Below are positions 27,481-37,554 of a DNA stretch of 64,000 bases, in pieces. Below the pieces are notes generated by a model. The model did no database searches and was not told the origin of the DNA. It was given only the letters and a program-made list of their open reading frames with translations. Numbering within the stretch: the first letter of the stretch is position 1; each line of letters starts with the position of its first letter. The stretch is taken from the NCBI RefSeq assembly GCF_028435365.1, contig NZ_JAGTJJ010000028.1, forward strand, positions 1 to 64,000, given 5' to 3'. This DNA is from Polyangium jinanense. GTDB taxonomy: Bacteria; Myxococcota; Polyangia; Polyangiales; Polyangiaceae. The translations under genes and the position numbers were made by a program.

Positions 27481-27960
27481 ATGGGTGTTCTCGAGATCCT
27501 GAGCGCGGACCACGTCTCGGTGGCCAACGAGGTCGAGGGCGTCGTCCGCTCCAAGCCCGAGGCGCTGCACCGCATCGCCGAGCTGCTCGCCCGCAACCTC
27601 ATCCCCGTCACGCCGGTCGCGGAGATCGAGCGCGTGCTCGTCGAACGCGAAAAGCTCCAGTCGACCGGCGTGGGCAGCGGCGTGGCCATCCCCCACGGCG
27701 GGCTCGAAGGGCTCGATCGGCACGTGGGCGCGGTCCTGCTCTGTCCGCATCCGATCGACTTCGATGCGATCGATCGCGCGCCCGTGAGCATCCTCTTCGC
27801 CGTCGTCGGCCCGAAGCGCGCCGCCGGCGAGCACCTGAAGACCTTGGCGCGCGTGTCGCGCCTGCTCCGCGATGACGAGTTTCGCAAGCGCCTGCTGCTC
27901 GCGCCGAATGGCGCCGACGCGTTCGCGATCATCGCCGCCGAGGAGGGCAGGGGCCCGTGA
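27481..27960 (+). CDS. ptsN: PTS EIIA-Ntr component
   Basis: A 159-residue EIIA of the fructose/mannitol type, used in the nitrogen-related phosphotransferase system as a regulatory phospho-protein. The phosphorylated His lies at residue 72 in GVGSGVAIPHGG. The fold markers FAVVGPKRAAGEHLKTLARVSRLLRD are in the expected place. Its phosphate would come from HPr (ptsH, 2 kb downstream). No transport EIIB/EIIC genes are present, so a regulatory role is inferred. The ATG at 27481 lacks an obvious ribosome site. The stop overlaps the GTG start of hprK by 4 nt (GTGA). The 199-bp gap to hpf is GC-rich with no recognised element. Confidence 0.93.
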   Translation: MGVLEILSADHVSVANEVEGVVRSKPEALHRIAELLARNLIPVTPVAEIERVLVEREKLQSTGVGSGVAIPHGGLEGLDRHVGAVLLCPHPIDFDAIDRAPVSILFAVVGPKRAAGEHLKTLARVSRLLRDDEFRKRLLLAPNGADAFAIIAAEEGRGP

Positions 27961-28976
27961 CGGAAGAGGTTCCGCGCAGCGTGCCCGCCCCGCGCCCCTC
28001 GATGAGCGTGCGTGCGCTGCTCGCTGATCCCGGGCTCGGCGTGGGGCTCGAGCTGCTCGCGGGCGAAGCGGGCCTCGATCGGAGCATCGAGTCGTCGCGT
28101 ATCCAGAAGTCGGGCCTCGCGCTCGTGGGGCACTTCCACGGCATCGCCGCGTCGCGCATCCAGATCTTCGGACAGACCGAGCTCTCGTTTCTGCACACGC
28201 TCGAAGGCGAAGAGCGCGCGAAGAAGCTCCGCGATTTTTTCGCGCGTGATCTTTGCTGCGTGATCGTCACGCGTGCCTCGCGCGGCGAGGTCGAAGCCCC
28301 GGCGGAGGGCGGCTTCCCCGCCGTGCCGGAGCTCGTGGCCGCGGCCGAGGCGTCCGGGACGCCGCTGCTCCGCTCGGCGGAGCGATCGAGCGTGACCATC
28401 ACGGCGCTGCACGCGCTGCTCGACGATCGTCTCGCGCCGCGCGTGCGCCTGCACGGCGTGCTCGTCGACGTCTTCGGCGTGGGCGTGCTGCTCGCCGGCC
28501 CAAGCGCGATCGGCAAGAGCGAGTGCGCGCTCGACCTCGTGATGCGGGGACATCGCCTCGTCGCCGACGACGTCGTCGAGTGCGACTACCGCCCGCCGGG
28601 CATGGTCTTCGGCGCGGCCGCGCACCTGCTCCGCTACCACCTCGAGGTGCGCGGGCTCGGCATCCTCAACGTGAAGGACCTCTTCGGCGTGACGGCGATC
28701 CGCGAGCGCAAGCGCATCGACGTGGTGATCAAGCTCGTCGAGTGGTCGAAGGACGTCGAGTATGACCGGCTCGGTCTCGAAGACCGGTACCACACGATCC
28801 TCGGCGTGAAGGTGCGCGAGCTCGTGCTCCCGGTGCGGCCGGGGCGCGACATGTCGACGATCATCGAGGTCGCGGCGCGGAACGAGCTGCTCAAGAACGC
28901 GGGGCACCACGCCGCGCGCGAGTTCTTCGGCAACCTCGAAGGCGCGCTCATGAGCGGAGGGAGGCGAGATCGATGA
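27957..28976 (+). CDS. hprK: HPr kinase/phosphorylase
   Basis: A 339-residue bifunctional HPr(Ser) kinase/phosphorylase. An N-terminal domain (~15-140) is followed by the catalytic domain with Walker A GPSAIGKSE, the ADDVVE motif, and the family signature EVRGLGILNVKDLFG. It phosphorylates a Ser of HPr (Ser51 in the ptsH product here) and can reverse this. GAGGAGGGCAGGGG precedes the GTG start. Both ends are translationally coupled: GTGA overlap with ptsN and ATGA overlap with rapZ. In proteobacteria this enzyme usually tunes the regulatory phosphotransferase chain rather than sugar uptake. Confidence 0.95.
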   Translation: MTEEVPRSVPAPRPSMSVRALLADPGLGVGLELLAGEAGLDRSIESSRIQKSGLALVGHFHGIAASRIQIFGQTELSFLHTLEGEERAKKLRDFFARDLCCVIVTRASRGEVEAPAEGGFPAVPELVAAAEASGTPLLRSAERSSVTITALHALLDDRLAPRVRLHGVLVDVFGVGVLLAGPSAIGKSECALDLVMRGHRLVADDVVECDYRPPGMVFGAAAHLLRYHLEVRGLGILNVKDLFGVTAIRERKRIDVVIKLVEWSKDVEYDRLGLEDRYHTILGVKVRELVLPVRPGRDMSTIIEVAARNELLKNAGHHAAREFFGNLEGALMSGGRRDR

Positions 28977-29974
28977 GCGACAAGAGCCGCGTCGTCGTGG
29001 TCACCGGGCTCTCGGGGGCCGGCAAGTCCACCGCGCTCCATGCCCTGGAAGACCTCGGCTACTTCTGCGTCGACAACCTCCCGACGTCCCTCGTGCCCTC
29101 CACGATCGAGGTCTGCGAGTCCGGCGGCATCCGCCGCATCGGCCTCGGCATCGACGTGCGCGCCTTGGCCTTCCTCGACGGCGCTTGCCCCACGCTCACG
29201 CGCATCGCCGAGGGCCGCGACATGGCCATCCTCTTCCTCGACGCGACCGACGAGGCGCTACTCCGTCGCTTCAACGAGACGCGCAGGCCGCACCCGCTCT
29301 CCGCGGCTGCGTCGCGCGCGCCCGGCAGCGCCGGCGGACTCGCCGTGCTCGACGGCGTGCACCTCGAGCGCGAGCGCCTCGCCCCGCTGCGCGCGCTCGC
29401 CACGATCGATCTCGACACGACGCGCCTCAGCGTGCACGAGCTGCGTCGCCAGATCATCGCGCACCTCGGACCGGGCAAGGCCGAGGCGCCGCGCATGTCC
29501 ACGCGTTTCGTCTCGTTCGGATTCAAGTTTGGCGTCCCGGTCGATGCGGACCTGATCTTCGACGTGCGGTTCCTCGACAACCCGCATTTCGTCCCGGAGC
29601 TACGGCGGCTGCCCGGGAGCCACCCCGCGGTGCGAGATTTCGTCCTGCAGAGCCCCGAAGCGTCCGAGCTTCTCGAAAAGATCGAGTCGCTGCTCGTGTT
29701 CTCGCTCCCCCGATACGAGCGGGAAGGGAAGAGCTACCTGACCATCGGCATCGGCTGCACCGGAGGGCGCCATCGATCGGTGGCGCTCGCCGAGGTTTTG
29801 GCCGACAATCTACGAAGGAAGGTGGAGCTACCCATCTCGGTCGTGCATCGTGACGTCGGCAGGGCGGAGCACATCGCGCAGCCCGAGCCCGATCCATCTG
29901 CGCAAGACCGTGGCGTCACCGAAGGGGCGGAGGGGGCGCCGCGTCCCCCCGACGGCGGAGGGGGGAAGACGTGA
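28973..29974 (+). CDS. rapZ: RNase adapter protein RapZ
   Basis: A 333-residue P-loop protein of the RapZ/YvcJ family. Walker A is TGLSGAGKSTALHALED, followed by the family block GYFCVDNLPTSL. The C-terminal domain carries FKFGVPVDADLIFDVRFLDNP and GCTGGRHRSVALAE. In E. coli RapZ guides RNase E to the GlmZ small RNA and so controls amino-sugar synthesis; in other bacteria its target is less clear. It is longer than the usual ~285 residues because of an Ala/Pro/Gly-rich insertion near residue 105 and an acidic Pro/Gly-rich C-terminal tail. Start and stop overlap hprK and ptsH by 4 nt each. Confidence 0.94.
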   Translation: MSDKSRVVVVTGLSGAGKSTALHALEDLGYFCVDNLPTSLVPSTIEVCESGGIRRIGLGIDVRALAFLDGACPTLTRIAEGRDMAILFLDATDEALLRRFNETRRPHPLSAAASRAPGSAGGLAVLDGVHLERERLAPLRALATIDLDTTRLSVHELRRQIIAHLGPGKAEAPRMSTRFVSFGFKFGVPVDADLIFDVRFLDNPHFVPELRRLPGSHPAVRDFVLQSPEASELLEKIESLLVFSLPRYEREGKSYLTIGIGCTGGRHRSVALAEVLADNLRRKVELPISVVHRDVGRAEHIAQPEPDPSAQDRGVTEGAEGAPRPPDGGGGKT

Positions 29975-30251
29975 GCAACGCGAGCGCGACGGGGCGGTTC
30001 ACGATCGTCAACGTGCGCGGCTTGCACGCGCGAGCGGCCACGAAGCTCGTGCAGCTCGCCGGCAAGTACCCGTGCGAGATCACGGTCGCGGGGCCCGACG
30101 GGCAGGAGGCGAACGCGAAGAGCGTGATGGGCGTGCTCCTGCTCTGCGGCGGCATCGGCACCGTGCTCGAGGTGAAGGCGCGCGGCGAGGGCTCGGCAGA
30201 GGTCGTGGCGGCGATCGGAAAGCTCATCGCCGATCGCTTCGGAGAGCCCGA

Positions 30252-30255
<4 letters not shown>
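29971..30255 (+). CDS. ptsH: Phosphocarrier protein HPr (NPr-like)
   Basis: A 94-residue HPr. The catalytic His is residue 19 in NVRGLHARAATKLV, phosphorylated by enzyme I, and the regulatory Ser is residue 51 in NAKSVMGVL, the target of HPr kinase. The presence of both sites fits the hprK gene in the same operon. GTG start within a GTGA overlap with rapZ; the stop overlaps the ptsI start (ATGA). It would pass phosphate to EIIA-Ntr. The Gly-Gly in LLLCGGIGTVLEV replaces a more usual Ala-rich segment. Confidence 0.95.
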
Positions 30256-32027
<1,772 letters not shown>

Positions 32028-32066
32028 AGGCATCCTCTCCTCTGGCCTGAAAAACCCGAGGAGCTC

Positions 32067-33116
32067 ATGACCGCCATCACCTCGATCAACATCCAGACGC
32101 ATCGCCTTCGCACGCACGTGCTCGTCAGCGGACCCGCGGACGGCGTGCCCGTCCTGTTCATCCACGGCAACTGCTCCTCCGCTCGTTTCTTCGAGCAGAC
32201 GATGGCCGCGCTCCCGGCGAAGTTCCGCGCCATCGCGGCCGATCTTCGCGGCTACGGCGACTCCGAGCCCGCGCCCATCGACGCCACGCGTGGCCTGCGT
32301 GATTTCTCGGACGACCTCGCGGCGCTCCTCCAGCACGCGGAGCTCGGGATCAAGGGCAAGGTGCACGTCGTCGGCTGGTCGGTGGGCGGCGGCGTCGCGA
32401 TGCAGCTCGCGATCGATCATCCGGAGCTCGTCGACAAGATCATCCTCGAGGCGCCGATGGCGCCGTACGGGTTCGGCGGGACGAAGGGCACGAGCGGCGA
32501 GCCGTGTTTCGCGGACTTCGCGGGCTCGGGCGGCGGCACGGCGAACCCCGAGTTCGCGCGGCGGTTGAAGGAGCGCGACGCCTCGGAGGAGAGCGCGTTC
32601 TCGCCGCGCAAGGTGATGAACGACTACTACTTCAAGCCGCCGTTCCGCGTGGAGAAGGACCGCGAGGAGTTCTTCGTCGCGGAGATCCTGAAGATGGTGG
32701 TCGACGACGATCACTACCCCGGCGACACGATCACCTCCCCGAACTGGCCCGCTGTCGCGCCCGGCACGCGCGGCGTGAACAACGCGCTCGCGCCGAAGTA
32801 CGTGAACCTCTCGGGCTTCGCGAAGATCCCGCCCAAGCACGACGTCCTCTGGATCCGTGGCGACGGCGATCAGATCGTCAGCGACACGTCGCTCTTCGAC
32901 TTCGGCTTCCTTGGCAAGCTCGGCGCGATCCCCGGTTGGCCGGGCGACGACGTCTACCCGGCGCAGCCCATGGTCTCGCAGACGCGCGCCGTGCTCGACG
33001 CCTACAAGGAGAACGGCGGCAGCTACCGGGAAGAAATCCTGCCGAATGTCGGACATTCGCCGCACATCGAGGCGCACGACACGTTCGTCTCGGAGCTCGT
33101 TCGTTTCTTCGGCTGA
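32067..33116 (+). CDS. Alpha/beta hydrolase
   Basis: A 349-residue cytoplasmic alpha/beta hydrolase. The oxyanion motif is LFIHGNCSS, followed by DLRGYGDSE, the nucleophile elbow GWSVGGG, an acid in WIRGDGDQIV and the His in LPNVGHSPHIE. There is a large cap region (~130-240) between the nucleophile and the acid, rich in Gly, Asp and aromatic residues. GAGGAG precedes the ATG at 32067. It sits 39 bp after ptsI and could be read through from it. Substrate unknown. Confidence 0.9.
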   Translation: MTAITSINIQTHRLRTHVLVSGPADGVPVLFIHGNCSSARFFEQTMAALPAKFRAIAADLRGYGDSEPAPIDATRGLRDFSDDLAALLQHAELGIKGKVHVVGWSVGGGVAMQLAIDHPELVDKIILEAPMAPYGFGGTKGTSGEPCFADFAGSGGGTANPEFARRLKERDASEESAFSPRKVMNDYYFKPPFRVEKDREEFFVAEILKMVVDDDHYPGDTITSPNWPAVAPGTRGVNNALAPKYVNLSGFAKIPPKHDVLWIRGDGDQIVSDTSLFDFGFLGKLGAIPGWPGDDVYPAQPMVSQTRAVLDAYKENGGSYREEILPNVGHSPHIEAHDTFVSELVRFFG

Positions 33117-33297
33117 CCGACTGGCGGGCCCGAGGGGGGGCGGGTTCTTTCGGGGGTCTCCGGGTCGTCTGTCAAAAAATGAGGTTAGGGCCTGAAAAAC
33201 CGGGCGACGGACCAACCTCGCGTGGAACCGGTTTGGGTTTTTCGATCCGCACCTGCACGTGGCCCCGAAGAACGTGTTAGGTTTGTCGCGGGTCACG

Positions 33298-33744
33298 ATG
33301 AAGCGCACGTCAGGCGAAACGCAGGCGCAGGGATCGAAGATGCGGGCGGCGGCTCGCGAGCGCGCGGGCATCACGAGCGGGCGGCCGGAGCCGTACGCCG
33401 GCAAGCTCGGGGCGCGGATGCGTGATCTCCGGCTCGAGCGAGGTCTGTCGCTCGCGAGTTTGCGCGAGGCGGGAGGTCTGACGCCGAGTCAGATGTCGAG
33501 CGCGGAGCGAGGGCGTGTGCGCGTGACGATGGGCACGGTCGTCGCGGTGGCGAAAGCGCTCGAGCTGCCGCCGTTCGTGCTCCTCGCCTTTCCCGACGAG
33601 GATCCGCTTTCGGCCGTGCTGGAGGAGATCCGGCAGGCGTACGGCGGCGATATGCGGCGCGTGAGCGCGGTGATCGAGGAGCGCACGAGCGGCATGCCCG
33701 GCAAGAAGCGCGGGCGCACATCGAAACGCTCGCTCCACGAGTAG
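33298..33744 (+). CDS. XRE-family helix-turn-helix regulator (paralogue 1)
   Basis: A 148-residue DNA-binding protein. A basic N-terminal stretch (~1-40) precedes the XRE domain (~45-105): LGARMRDLRLERGLSLASLRE, then GLTPSQMSSAERGRVRVTMGT. After it comes a conserved PPFVLLAFPDED segment, an acidic helix and a very basic tail. It is clearly paralogous to the genes at 34171 and 34710. The ATG at 33298 is one choice; a GTG at 33259 is in frame. No effector domain is present. The upstream gap 33117-33297 contains an AACCGGTT palindrome at 33226-33233. Confidence 0.8.
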   Translation: MKRTSGETQAQGSKMRAAARERAGITSGRPEPYAGKLGARMRDLRLERGLSLASLREAGGLTPSQMSSAERGRVRVTMGTVVAVAKALELPPFVLLAFPDEDPLSAVLEEIRQAYGGDMRRVSAVIEERTSGMPGKKRGRTSKRSLHE

Positions 33745-33952
33745 AGCGAAAAGTCAAGAGAATCATGTCGGGGTCGTACCGAGACCTCCCCGCCGCCGGC
33801 GGGGGTGGTGTTGTGTGTGACCGACCCGCGTAGGGCCCGCTTGGCCCGACAACCGTCGACGCGCACCGTGGGCGTGGGGGCTCGGCACGGGTTTGCCCTG
33901 GAATCCCGCGTGGTTTGGCGTGTCCGGTGGTGGGCTCGGCGTGTTTCATGTG

Positions 33953-34104
33953 TCGAACCCGATTTTCATCTCGGGAAATGAATGGCCTCCACGTCGATTT
34001 TCGAAGTTCGAAAATGCGTTCGAACATTGGGAAAGGGCGCCCGACGTGGTAAGTGGGTTTGGCTTGGTTGATCCCATTGGGTCAATCGACCGGATTTTCG
34101 AAAA
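33953..34104. promoter_or_regulatory. Cluster of TTCGAA palindromes, candidate operators
   Basis: Within a comparatively AT-rich part of the 426-base gap 33745-34170, a perfect palindrome with a single central G, arms ATTTTCGAA and TTCGAAAAT, lies at 33997-34015. A second palindrome GTTCGAAC is at 34018-34025 and a third, TTTTCGAAAA, at 34095-34104. A half-site TCGAAC is at about 33953. All share TTCGAA. They lie 67-218 bp upstream of the GTG of the second XRE gene and are plausible operators for one of the three XRE paralogues; this is inferred. The remainder of the gap (33745-33952) shows nothing clear. Confidence 0.55.
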
Positions 34105-34170
34105 CGGCAGCGAGCGGTCGATGGTCGATCGCATGCTTGGCAGGAAAAACGGTTTCCGAGGTGCAAACCC

Positions 34171-34530
34171 GTGCCTACACGTCGTATCCCGGACCCGATG
34201 GCCGCCCGCATCGGTGCTCGAATACGTGAGCTCCGGCGTGAGAAAAAAATGTCACTCGCGCAATTCGCAAAGGCGAGCGGGCTCTCCAAGGGTCACATCT
34301 CCAACCTCGAGAATGGCCTCGCCGTCATGAGCGTCAGCACGATTTACGCCGCGGCCGGGGCGCTCGGCGTGCCGCCGTTCCTCCTGTGCATGCGGGAGGA
34401 GGACGAACCCTTTACCCAGTACTTCGATAACCTCCTCCGCGAGGAGGACGGCGACCTGGGCCGCGCGGCCGAACGGTTCCGGGCGCTCTTCTTCGGCAAG
34501 CCGCCCCGGCGGGGGAGGGGACCGGGGTAG
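34171..34530 (+). CDS. XRE-family helix-turn-helix regulator (paralogue 2)
   Basis: A 119-residue protein, the shortest of the three paralogues. XRE domain ~9-68: IGARIRELRREKKMSLAQFA, ASGLSKGHISNLENGLAVMS. It is followed by the shared PPFLLCMREEDEPF segment and an acidic-to-basic tail. GTG start; a GAGG lies about 10 nt upstream. It is preceded by the TTCGAA palindrome cluster, suggesting autoregulation or cross-regulation. It lacks any ligand-binding domain. Confidence 0.83.
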   Translation: MPTRRIPDPMAARIGARIRELRREKKMSLAQFAKASGLSKGHISNLENGLAVMSVSTIYAAAGALGVPPFLLCMREEDEPFTQYFDNLLREEDGDLGRAAERFRALFFGKPPRRGRGPG

Positions 34531-34709
34531 GGCCAAAATGCGGGCGCGGGTTGTCGGGACATGCGCGTTCTACGGGGACGTTGTGCCGGGCGAGGACGAC
34601 ATGGTAGAGTTCGTCCCACGCGAACACGGCCACGACGAACCGCCGCGTTTTGTCCTGATCTTCTCCGCGTCTCCGGCACGCCGGGGCGCACGTTCGAGGT
34701 GGAAAAAAC

Positions 34710-35213
34710 ATGCCCCGTCGTCCGACTCCCGAGCCCGTCGCCGCCAAGGTGGGGGCCCGAATCCGTGATCTTCGCCAGGAACGCGGCATGTCGCTCGCGG
34801 CCCTCGCCGATGAAAGTGGTCTGTCCAAGGGGCACATGTCGAGCGTGGAGCGCGGGCTCGTCCTGATCACGGTCGGGACCGTGGTCTCGGCTGCCAAGGC
34901 GCTCGGCGTGCCGCCCTTCGTGCTCCTCATGTTCCCCGAGGAAGAGCCGTTCGCCGCCGTGGTCGAGCACGTGCGCGCAAGCGAAGGCGGCGACACGGAC
35001 AAGGCCGCCGCCGCGCTGCGCAAGCTCGTCTTTGGGCCGAACGGTCGCGCTCCGAAAACGGCCACGCCGACGAAGAACGCCGCCGCGAAGCCGAGCTCCG
35101 CGAAGGCGCCCGCGAAAGCCGCCACAAAGGCCGCGCCCGCGAAGGCCGCCGCTGCCGCCACACCCGTCGCTGCCACGCCGGCGCCCGCCGCAAAGGGCCG
35201 TCGCAAGCGCTGA
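34710..35213 (+). CDS. XRE-family regulator with histone H1-like C-terminal tail (paralogue 3)
   Basis: A 167-residue protein. XRE domain ~11-68 (VGARIRDLRQERGMSLAALAD, SGLSKGHMSSVERGL), then PPFVLLMFPEEEPFAAVVEHV as in its neighbours. From about residue 110 the sequence becomes a low-complexity Lys/Ala/Pro/Thr tail with repeated A-K-A and P-A-K units, ending KGRRKR, resembling the C-terminal domain of histone H1 and of bacterial H1-like proteins such as AlgP. That tail would bind DNA without sequence preference. GAGG precedes the ATG. The 179-base gap upstream shows nothing recognised. Confidence 0.83.
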   Translation: MPRRPTPEPVAAKVGARIRDLRQERGMSLAALADESGLSKGHMSSVERGLVLITVGTVVSAAKALGVPPFVLLMFPEEEPFAAVVEHVRASEGGDTDKAAAALRKLVFGPNGRAPKTATPTKNAAAKPSSAKAPAKAATKAAPAKAAAAATPVAATPAPAAKGRRKR

Positions 35214-35230
35214 ACGCCCGGACAACCTCG

Positions 35231-35326
35231 GCGAGCCGCATGCCAAACCCGCGGCTCGCCCGAGCGTAGCCCCCGAACTTCGGGGAGGCTTGGGGGCGTA
35301 GCTCGGTTCCCGAGCGTAGCCCCCAA
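35231..35326. terminator. Hairpin cluster between convergent genes, possible bidirectional terminator
   Basis: Two hairpins lie in the 149-bp gap between the third XRE gene and the convergent phosphatase gene. The first has perfect 9-bp arms GCGAGCCGC/GCGGCTCGC (35231-35239 and 35251-35259). The second pairs TTGGGGGCGTAGCTCGG with CCGAGCGTAGCCCCCAA (35290-35306/35310-35326), with three mismatches. The 15-base CCGAGCGTAGCCCCC occurs twice here and again at 41996-42010, in another convergent gap. There is no T tract, so rho-independent termination is uncertain. Confidence 0.55.
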
Positions 35327-35362
35327 ATGCCAATGAGGTTCTTCCCGTAAGACCCGTTTCGA

Positions 35363-36994
35363 CTAGCTTCGCGGCGTCGGTACCGGCGTCTTTCGCGAGG
35401 CAGGCGGCACCGACGTGGGCGTCCGCGATGCACCCGTCGCCGCGTCCACGATACGCACGTCGAGCCCGAGCGCGTCCTTCAACATCCCGCACTTCGCCCC
35501 GACGGTCCACTCTTCGAGCGACCGGTCCTCCGTGCCCGAGAGCTCGAGCACCAGCGTATCGCCCTCGATGCGCCCGTTGACCCCGGCGACCTTGGCCCGG
35601 TGCTCCCGATCGAGCGCGTCCGCAACCCGCAGGATCGCGGCCATCGCTTTCACCTTCGCCCGATCCTCGCGCGAGAGCGTACGGAAGTTCTCGTGGTCGA
35701 GCTGCGGCGGGCTCTTGCGGTGATAACGCGCGACGTTGGCCACGATCTCGCGCTCCGCGGGCGACAGGCCCATCAGGTCGGCGTGCACGATGAGGTAGTA
35801 GCTGTGCTTGTGGTGTCCCTCGTACCGCACGAAGTCGCCGACGTCGTGCAGGAGCGCCGCCGCGTGGAGGAGGATGCGGTCGCGCGGGCTCATGCGGTGG
35901 CGCATGGCGAGCTCGTCGAAGAGGCGAGTCGCGAAGCGCGCCACGAGCAGGCCATGCGCCTCGTCGAAGTGGTAGCGGCGCCCGAGCCTTAGGCACGCCT
36001 CGCTCACCGCGGTCGCCTCGCCGCCGAAGTCGCGCGGCACGAAGTGCTGGCGCGCGAGGTCCACGAGCACGCCTTCCTTGAGCCCCACGCCCGGCGCCGT
36101 GATCGATTCTCGCCCGAAGGCTTCGGCGACCCGGCAGAGCACCGTGGCCGCGGGGACGATGGTGTCGGCGCGATCGGGCCGGAGTCCGTAAGCGGTCACG
36201 CGCTCGTCCACGCTCTTCGCGGAGAGCTCGTCGAGCAACCTTCGCATCGAGCGGACCTCGATCGCGCGGCCCTCGGGGAAGGCGATCGGCATCGGGCAGA
36301 GGTCGGCGAGCGTCTCGATGTTGCCGCCCGTGCCGATGACGACGTCGACGGGTCCGTCGGAGGCGTCCTCGATCTCGCGGAAGGCGTCAGCGCAAACGCG
36401 GTCGACGTACTCTTCGAGGAGCTTGCGGTGGCCGAGGTCGATCGGCCCGCGGCCTTCGAGGAACGCTTCGAGCAGACGGACGGTCCCGACGGGCAAGGAG
36501 CGCGAGTAGACGGGGAGGCGGCCTTCGAGCAGCGTGAGCTCCGTCGAGCCGCCGCCGATGTCGACGAGCAGCGAGCGCCGTGGCCCCATGGCGATGCGCT
36601 CGACGACGGCGAGCTGCACGAGGCGCGCTTCCTCGACGCCCTCGATGATCTCCACGTGCACGCGGCTCTCGCGCTCGGCGCGCTCGACGAAGAGGTCACC
36701 GTTTTGCGCCTCGCGCGCGGCGCTCGTGGCGACGGCGCGGTAGCGCTCGACCTTCGCCGCGTCCATGGCCGCGCGAAAGCGCTTCAGCGCCTCGCAGGCC
36801 GCGCCGATGACGCCGTTCTCGAGGCGGCCTTTGGTGAAGACGTCGTGCCCGAGCCGCACCGGCGCGCGGTCGACGAGCACGTCTCGGAAGGGATAAAACC
36901 GCGGTCCGTCGTCCGTGAGCAGGGGCGGGTCCACGTCGACCACGCGAAGCCGGATGGCGTTGGACCCGATGTCGATCGCCGCCAGGCGAGCCAT
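35363..36994 (-). CDS. Ppx/GppA phosphatase family protein with C-terminal HD domain
   Basis: A 543-residue enzyme of the exopolyphosphatase/guanosine-pentaphosphate phosphatase family. The N-terminal two-lobed ASKHA fold (~1-310) shows AAIDIGSNAIRL, ATSAAREAQNG, EGVEEARL, LLVDIGGGSTELT and GTGGNIETLA. The C-terminal part (~330-500) is an HD-like domain with LLHDVGDFVRYEGHHKHS and ANVARYHRKS. The family removes terminal phosphate from polyphosphate and/or pppGpp, linking it to stringent stress. Which substrate dominates cannot be told. A short Thr/Pro-rich tail ends the protein. Its ATG is divergent from the small lipoprotein gene at 37036. Confidence 0.92.
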   Translation of the reverse strand: MARLAAIDIGSNAIRLRVVDVDPPLLTDDGPRFYPFRDVLVDRAPVRLGHDVFTKGRLENGVIGAACEALKRFRAAMDAAKVERYRAVATSAAREAQNGDLFVERAERESRVHVEIIEGVEEARLVQLAVVERIAMGPRRSLLVDIGGGSTELTLLEGRLPVYSRSLPVGTVRLLEAFLEGRGPIDLGHRKLLEEYVDRVCADAFREIEDASDGPVDVVIGTGGNIETLADLCPMPIAFPEGRAIEVRSMRRLLDELSAKSVDERVTAYGLRPDRADTIVPAATVLCRVAEAFGRESITAPGVGLKEGVLVDLARQHFVPRDFGGEATAVSEACLRLGRRYHFDEAHGLLVARFATRLFDELAMRHRMSPRDRILLHAAALLHDVGDFVRYEGHHKHSYYLIVHADLMGLSPAEREIVANVARYHRKSPPQLDHENFRTLSREDRAKVKAMAAILRVADALDREHRAKVAGVNGRIEGDTLVLELSGTEDRSLEEWTVGAKCGMLKDALGLDVRIVDAATGASRTPTSVPPASRKTPVPTPRS

Positions 36995-37035
36995 GGCCGG
37001 GGTAGTAGCGGAGCGCGGCCTGGTTGGCTACTCTC

Positions 37036-37554
37036 ATGGCGCTCATGGCTACCGTCTTGCGAAACATCTTGCCGATTGTCGCGACCGCCGTCCTCGGCAC
37101 GGTCGCCCTCGGATGCGGACCCGAGCCGGTCCGCGCGCCGAACCCCACGAGGACCCTCGACGAGCGCCGCGCGATCGAGGTCATCCGCCGCGCCGTGGCC
37201 CAGGAAGGCGTGCAACCCGCGCCTGCCCGCGAGGTCGAGATGCGGAGCGGCAAGGCCCTGCGCGTCGACGTGAGCATCGAGGGTCACGAGTTCGGGATCG
37301 CGTACATTTCCGACGATGATCAGGACAAGCTCGGCGACGCGATCAAGCCGCCGAACGGTCCCGATGAAAAACTTCGGCTCGAGCGCGTCGGCGCCGACGG
37401 CGAGGTGCGCATCGTGCTGCTCTACCAGGCGAACTATCGCTACGACGATCTCGCCGGCGAGTCGCACGAGCTCACGACGATCACGGCCGAGCGCACGCTG
37501 ACGCGTGACGTGCGCGACTTCATCACGTACGCGAAGACCAAGAAGTTCAAGTGA
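37036..37554 (+). CDS. Predicted lipoprotein, function unknown (172 aa)
   Basis: The N-terminus is a signal peptide ending in TVALGC, so a lipoprotein is likely. The mature part has a helical segment (TLDERRAIEVIRRAVAQEG) and several beta strands (EFGIAYISDDD, VRIVLLYQANYRYDD), with no family I recognise. Start choices are ATG 37036 or ATG 37045; neither has a strong ribosome site, and an in-frame TTG at 37024 lies upstream. Its TGA overlaps the GTG start of the next gene by 4 nt, so the two are coupled. Confidence 0.75.
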   Translation: MALMATVLRNILPIVATAVLGTVALGCGPEPVRAPNPTRTLDERRAIEVIRRAVAQEGVQPAPAREVEMRSGKALRVDVSIEGHEFGIAYISDDDQDKLGDAIKPPNGPDEKLRLERVGADGEVRIVLLYQANYRYDDLAGESHELTTITAERTLTRDVRDFITYAKTKKFK

